Translations under genes and position numbers: made by a program
Shown: positions 61,578 through 64,000 of the stretch, one piece after another
Position numbering within the stretch: position 1 is the first letter of the stretch
Layout of the letters: every line of letters begins with the position of its first letter
Notes under the pieces: generated by a model
Seen by the model: the letters and a program-made list of their open reading frames with translations, nothing else
Told to the model about the DNA's origin: nothing
The model's database searches: none
Assembly: GCA_013399895.1 (NCBI GenBank)
Contig: VXBA01001023.1
Coordinates: 187,348 to 251,347, forward strand
DNA: 64,000 nt
Source of the DNA: Serilophus lunatus
Lineage: Eukaryota; Chordata; Aves; Passeriformes; Eurylaimidae
Direction of reading: 5' to 3'

Positions 61578-63751
61578 CTGAACACAAAGAAACAGCAGAA
61601 ATATTAAGCAGAACAAAGATGGACAGAAATTACTCTTAGCTTGTTTTTGAAGCTGTGGCTAAAGAACCACCTGTCTTAAAGTTCAGGATGGCAATACTTG
61701 AAAATCAGGTTGAACACAAGCTCAATCAAGTGCTGGATGTGATAAGCAGAGAAACTGCACTTTCCGTCGGAAATCCAAATTCACCCACAAGATAAGAGGG
61801 AATAAGTTACTCAGGCAAACCCATCACTGTGGCAGAACTATCAGATCAAGGAAACAAAGGCAGCTCTTTTTAAGTTCATATGTCCGACAGTACTCTGTTA
61901 CAATTAAAGAAATCAAACTTCCTTTTGCCTTCAGACTGGGGCCTGACAGGCACAAGATAATGTCATCTCTAGCCAAACATGCCTTTCTTACTTGTGGCTT
62001 TGCTTTGGAGCAAAAATATGAAACCAGGACACACACCAGGTTGATTACCAGGATAAAAACTACCACAAGATTCAAGGCTAACAATAAGGAACAACTATAA
62101 ATAAGAGTTCCAGCCAAGTTACCTGAAGCCCTATGATTTCAGACTTTGGCACGTGGCACAAACGATGCCTAAATCCACCATTCTGTTCACATACAAAATC
62201 TTCTGGCATGAATTAAGTGATGTGGAATAAGGTGGTCCCTCACTGCTCAAAGATCAGATATACCTGATACCCAAAAAGCAGCTCAGATTGCAACAGCACA
62301 TAAATCTTTTATTCAAGTGGCCACATTTCTGCTGTGTAGTGAAGGGCAGATGAGCGAGTCAGCTTTGAGCTGACTCTCAGCTGGCTCTGGTGTTATATCC
62401 TGATTTCTGGGGTGCTGGAACAGCCTTACTGTGCTGGTTGATTTAGTCTGTTCTCAGCCACACACAGCTCCACATTACTACAGTCAGGCTGCTTCCAGCT
62501 CATTTAGTGCCTGCCCAGGGATCTTGGGAATTTCTACACATTATGGTATGTAGGGCAACCATACCGTGTGCTGCAACACTCCAGTGTGAATTCTGCTTCA
62601 CAGCACATTCACAGTCACCCAAAACAGGTTGGCTGAAAGCCTTAAAACATCACAAAGCAATCAGAGATGATTTTAGACTGCAGTAATATTCTTCAAGACG
62701 CTGCAGTAACATTTGTCTCTGTTCAGAATAACAGGCTGCAGTTACTGAATCCTCCATAAATTATTCCATACAAGCAGCATTGCTCTAATACTGATTGTGT
62801 GTTGTGAAAATGAGTACCTGCTCCTCTGTAACTTAGCAAGGCAGTGAAAACGCAGCTCTCTGGCAGACTTGTGTCTTCCAACTCTGAGCCTCTCCAGGCA
62901 GGTGCAGCACAAGGTAAGATTACTTCAGCAAAACACAAGTGAAATTATACATCATTTCTAAAGGCCTTTGCACAGTTTCTATACAAATATTTTTAAAATA
63001 GTGTTCTGATGCTGAATCCAAGTATGGCAAGAAAACTTGGTTTTAAAAGGTCACAGAAACTGAAAACTCAGTGAATATATTGAAATTGATGAAGAACCAG
63101 ATGATCTGGTCTAACTTTTGATGTTCTTCCCAGGGCAGTCCTATCTGCTTAATGAATCAGAATTTATGCCTTACTAGCAAGTCTTACTAAATTGCATTGC
63201 CTGTTTCATGCAGGATTCATACACTGGAATTTTACCTGAAAACATACAGAACCTAGAGATTCAATTTCTGCTAAACATAACCATGGGGGCTATTTTCTTG
63301 CACATAACCAATAATAAAGAATGTGTAATAGGTACAGATGTTGCTAATACCAGTATTAACCAGCTATAATAAGGAGAAAACAAGAACAGTGAGGAATACA
63401 GGTGGAATGAACTGAAAGTACTTAAGGAATATTTCTGTGCATTGTAGACAATGTCAGCACAAATTTGTTTCGAGATAATTAATAACATGAATAATTCTTT
63501 GATACATTGCACATCCACCCCATTTTAACATACACCCCATATACCCTTCATATATTTAATACTTCCTCTCAGAAAGGAGGGAGAAAAATTAAAGCTAACT
63601 TTTTTATTTCCTGCTTTTGTGTAACAAACATAACATTCTTCTGCTTCAGAGCAATACATAGTGACAAATCAGTGCTTAAGTCTGATGTTAGTTATTGAAA
63701 AACGCTCAACAGATTTCTGAAGGGCAGGCAATGGCAGTAAGGGTTGAAGCC

Positions 63752-63767
63752 AAAAAAAAAAAAAAAA
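63752..63767. repeat. A16 run
   Basis: Sixteen adenines occur in a row, with no recognisable retroposon body in front of them. Confidence 0.9.
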
Positions 63768-64000
63768 GATAAAAGGCTAGACAACATTAGTGACTTTGAA
63801 GAAATTTTCTCCATCTAAATCTTGTAATAAATAGTATGATTTTACCTTTTTCACAGACTGCTAACATTATTTTTCTTTACTACATGCTGACATACAGGCA
63901 ATCAGCTTCCTGACGTTAAAATTTATATACACAGCAGGAGAAATCAATGATCTTAAATAAAAAAATACCACTCAATATTTTAACCTTAACTTTCAGCACA

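Larger units (their letters stand above)
47401..64000 (-). other. PLCB4: Probable PLCB4 5' intron, no gene recognised
   Basis: These 16.6 kb lie upstream of the acceptor of the start-codon exon. No open frame in either strand resembles a known protein, and I saw no CpG island or core promoter. Contents noted are simple AT repeats, two inverted repeats (54917-54942 and 61546-61577) and a poly-A run (63752-63767). An intron before a spliced 5' UTR is the simplest reading. A noncoding first exon could still be hidden here, since nothing in sequence alone would reveal it. Confidence 0.7.

Noticed and set aside
61824..62117. Minus-strand frame with hydrophobic N-terminus, resembling a small membrane protein
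   Set aside because: A single hydrophobic stretch of common residues is not enough, and no homologue or splice signals are apparent.

Overview
This window is vertebrate genomic DNA, most likely from a bird. It is intron-rich and AT-rich. Its only recognisable interspersed repeats are two 3'-end fragments of CR1-type LINEs with the avian-style ending built on ATTCTATGA/ATTCTGTGA. The one gene I can support is phospholipase C beta 4 (PLCB4). It lies on the minus strand and occupies roughly the first 47.4 kb. I cannot tell the species; CR1 also occurs in crocodilians and turtles, so 'bird' is an inference from repeat type and compact introns.

Twenty-four coding exons were placed by matching translated segments to the PLCB4 protein as I know it and by finding AG/GT splice borders that keep the frame. 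Read from high to low coordinates, they run from the start codon (47383-47381) to an exon covering the end of the C2 domain (739-535). Together they give 2488 coding bases, or 829 codons plus one base, with no stop and no frame break. Residue numbering agrees with human PLCB4 at every landmark tried: H328, N329, E358, D360, H375, E409, R621, Y623 and N650. The domains present are the PH domain, the EF hands, the catalytic X box, the acidic X-Y linker, the Y box and C2. The C-terminal linker and Gq-binding coiled coil (about 340-365 residues in mammals) must lie beyond base 1 of the window.

From 47401 to 64000 there is no recognisable coding exon. The exon with the start codon has only 17 bases of 5' UTR and begins at a splice acceptor, so at least one noncoding exon and the promoter lie at higher coordinates. 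This 16.6 kb stretch is best read as a 5' intron.

The introns hold simple repeats, the two CR1 pieces and a few motifs worth checking. These are a 15-bp-arm inverted repeat (61546-61577), a palindrome with a kappaB consensus at its centre (54917-54942), an RFX X-box-like site (30133-30146), and a short CpG-bearing segment with a strong minus-strand splice donor inside the largest internal intron (42118-42195). I found no sign of a new biological system. The window looks like an intact, conserved signalling gene.
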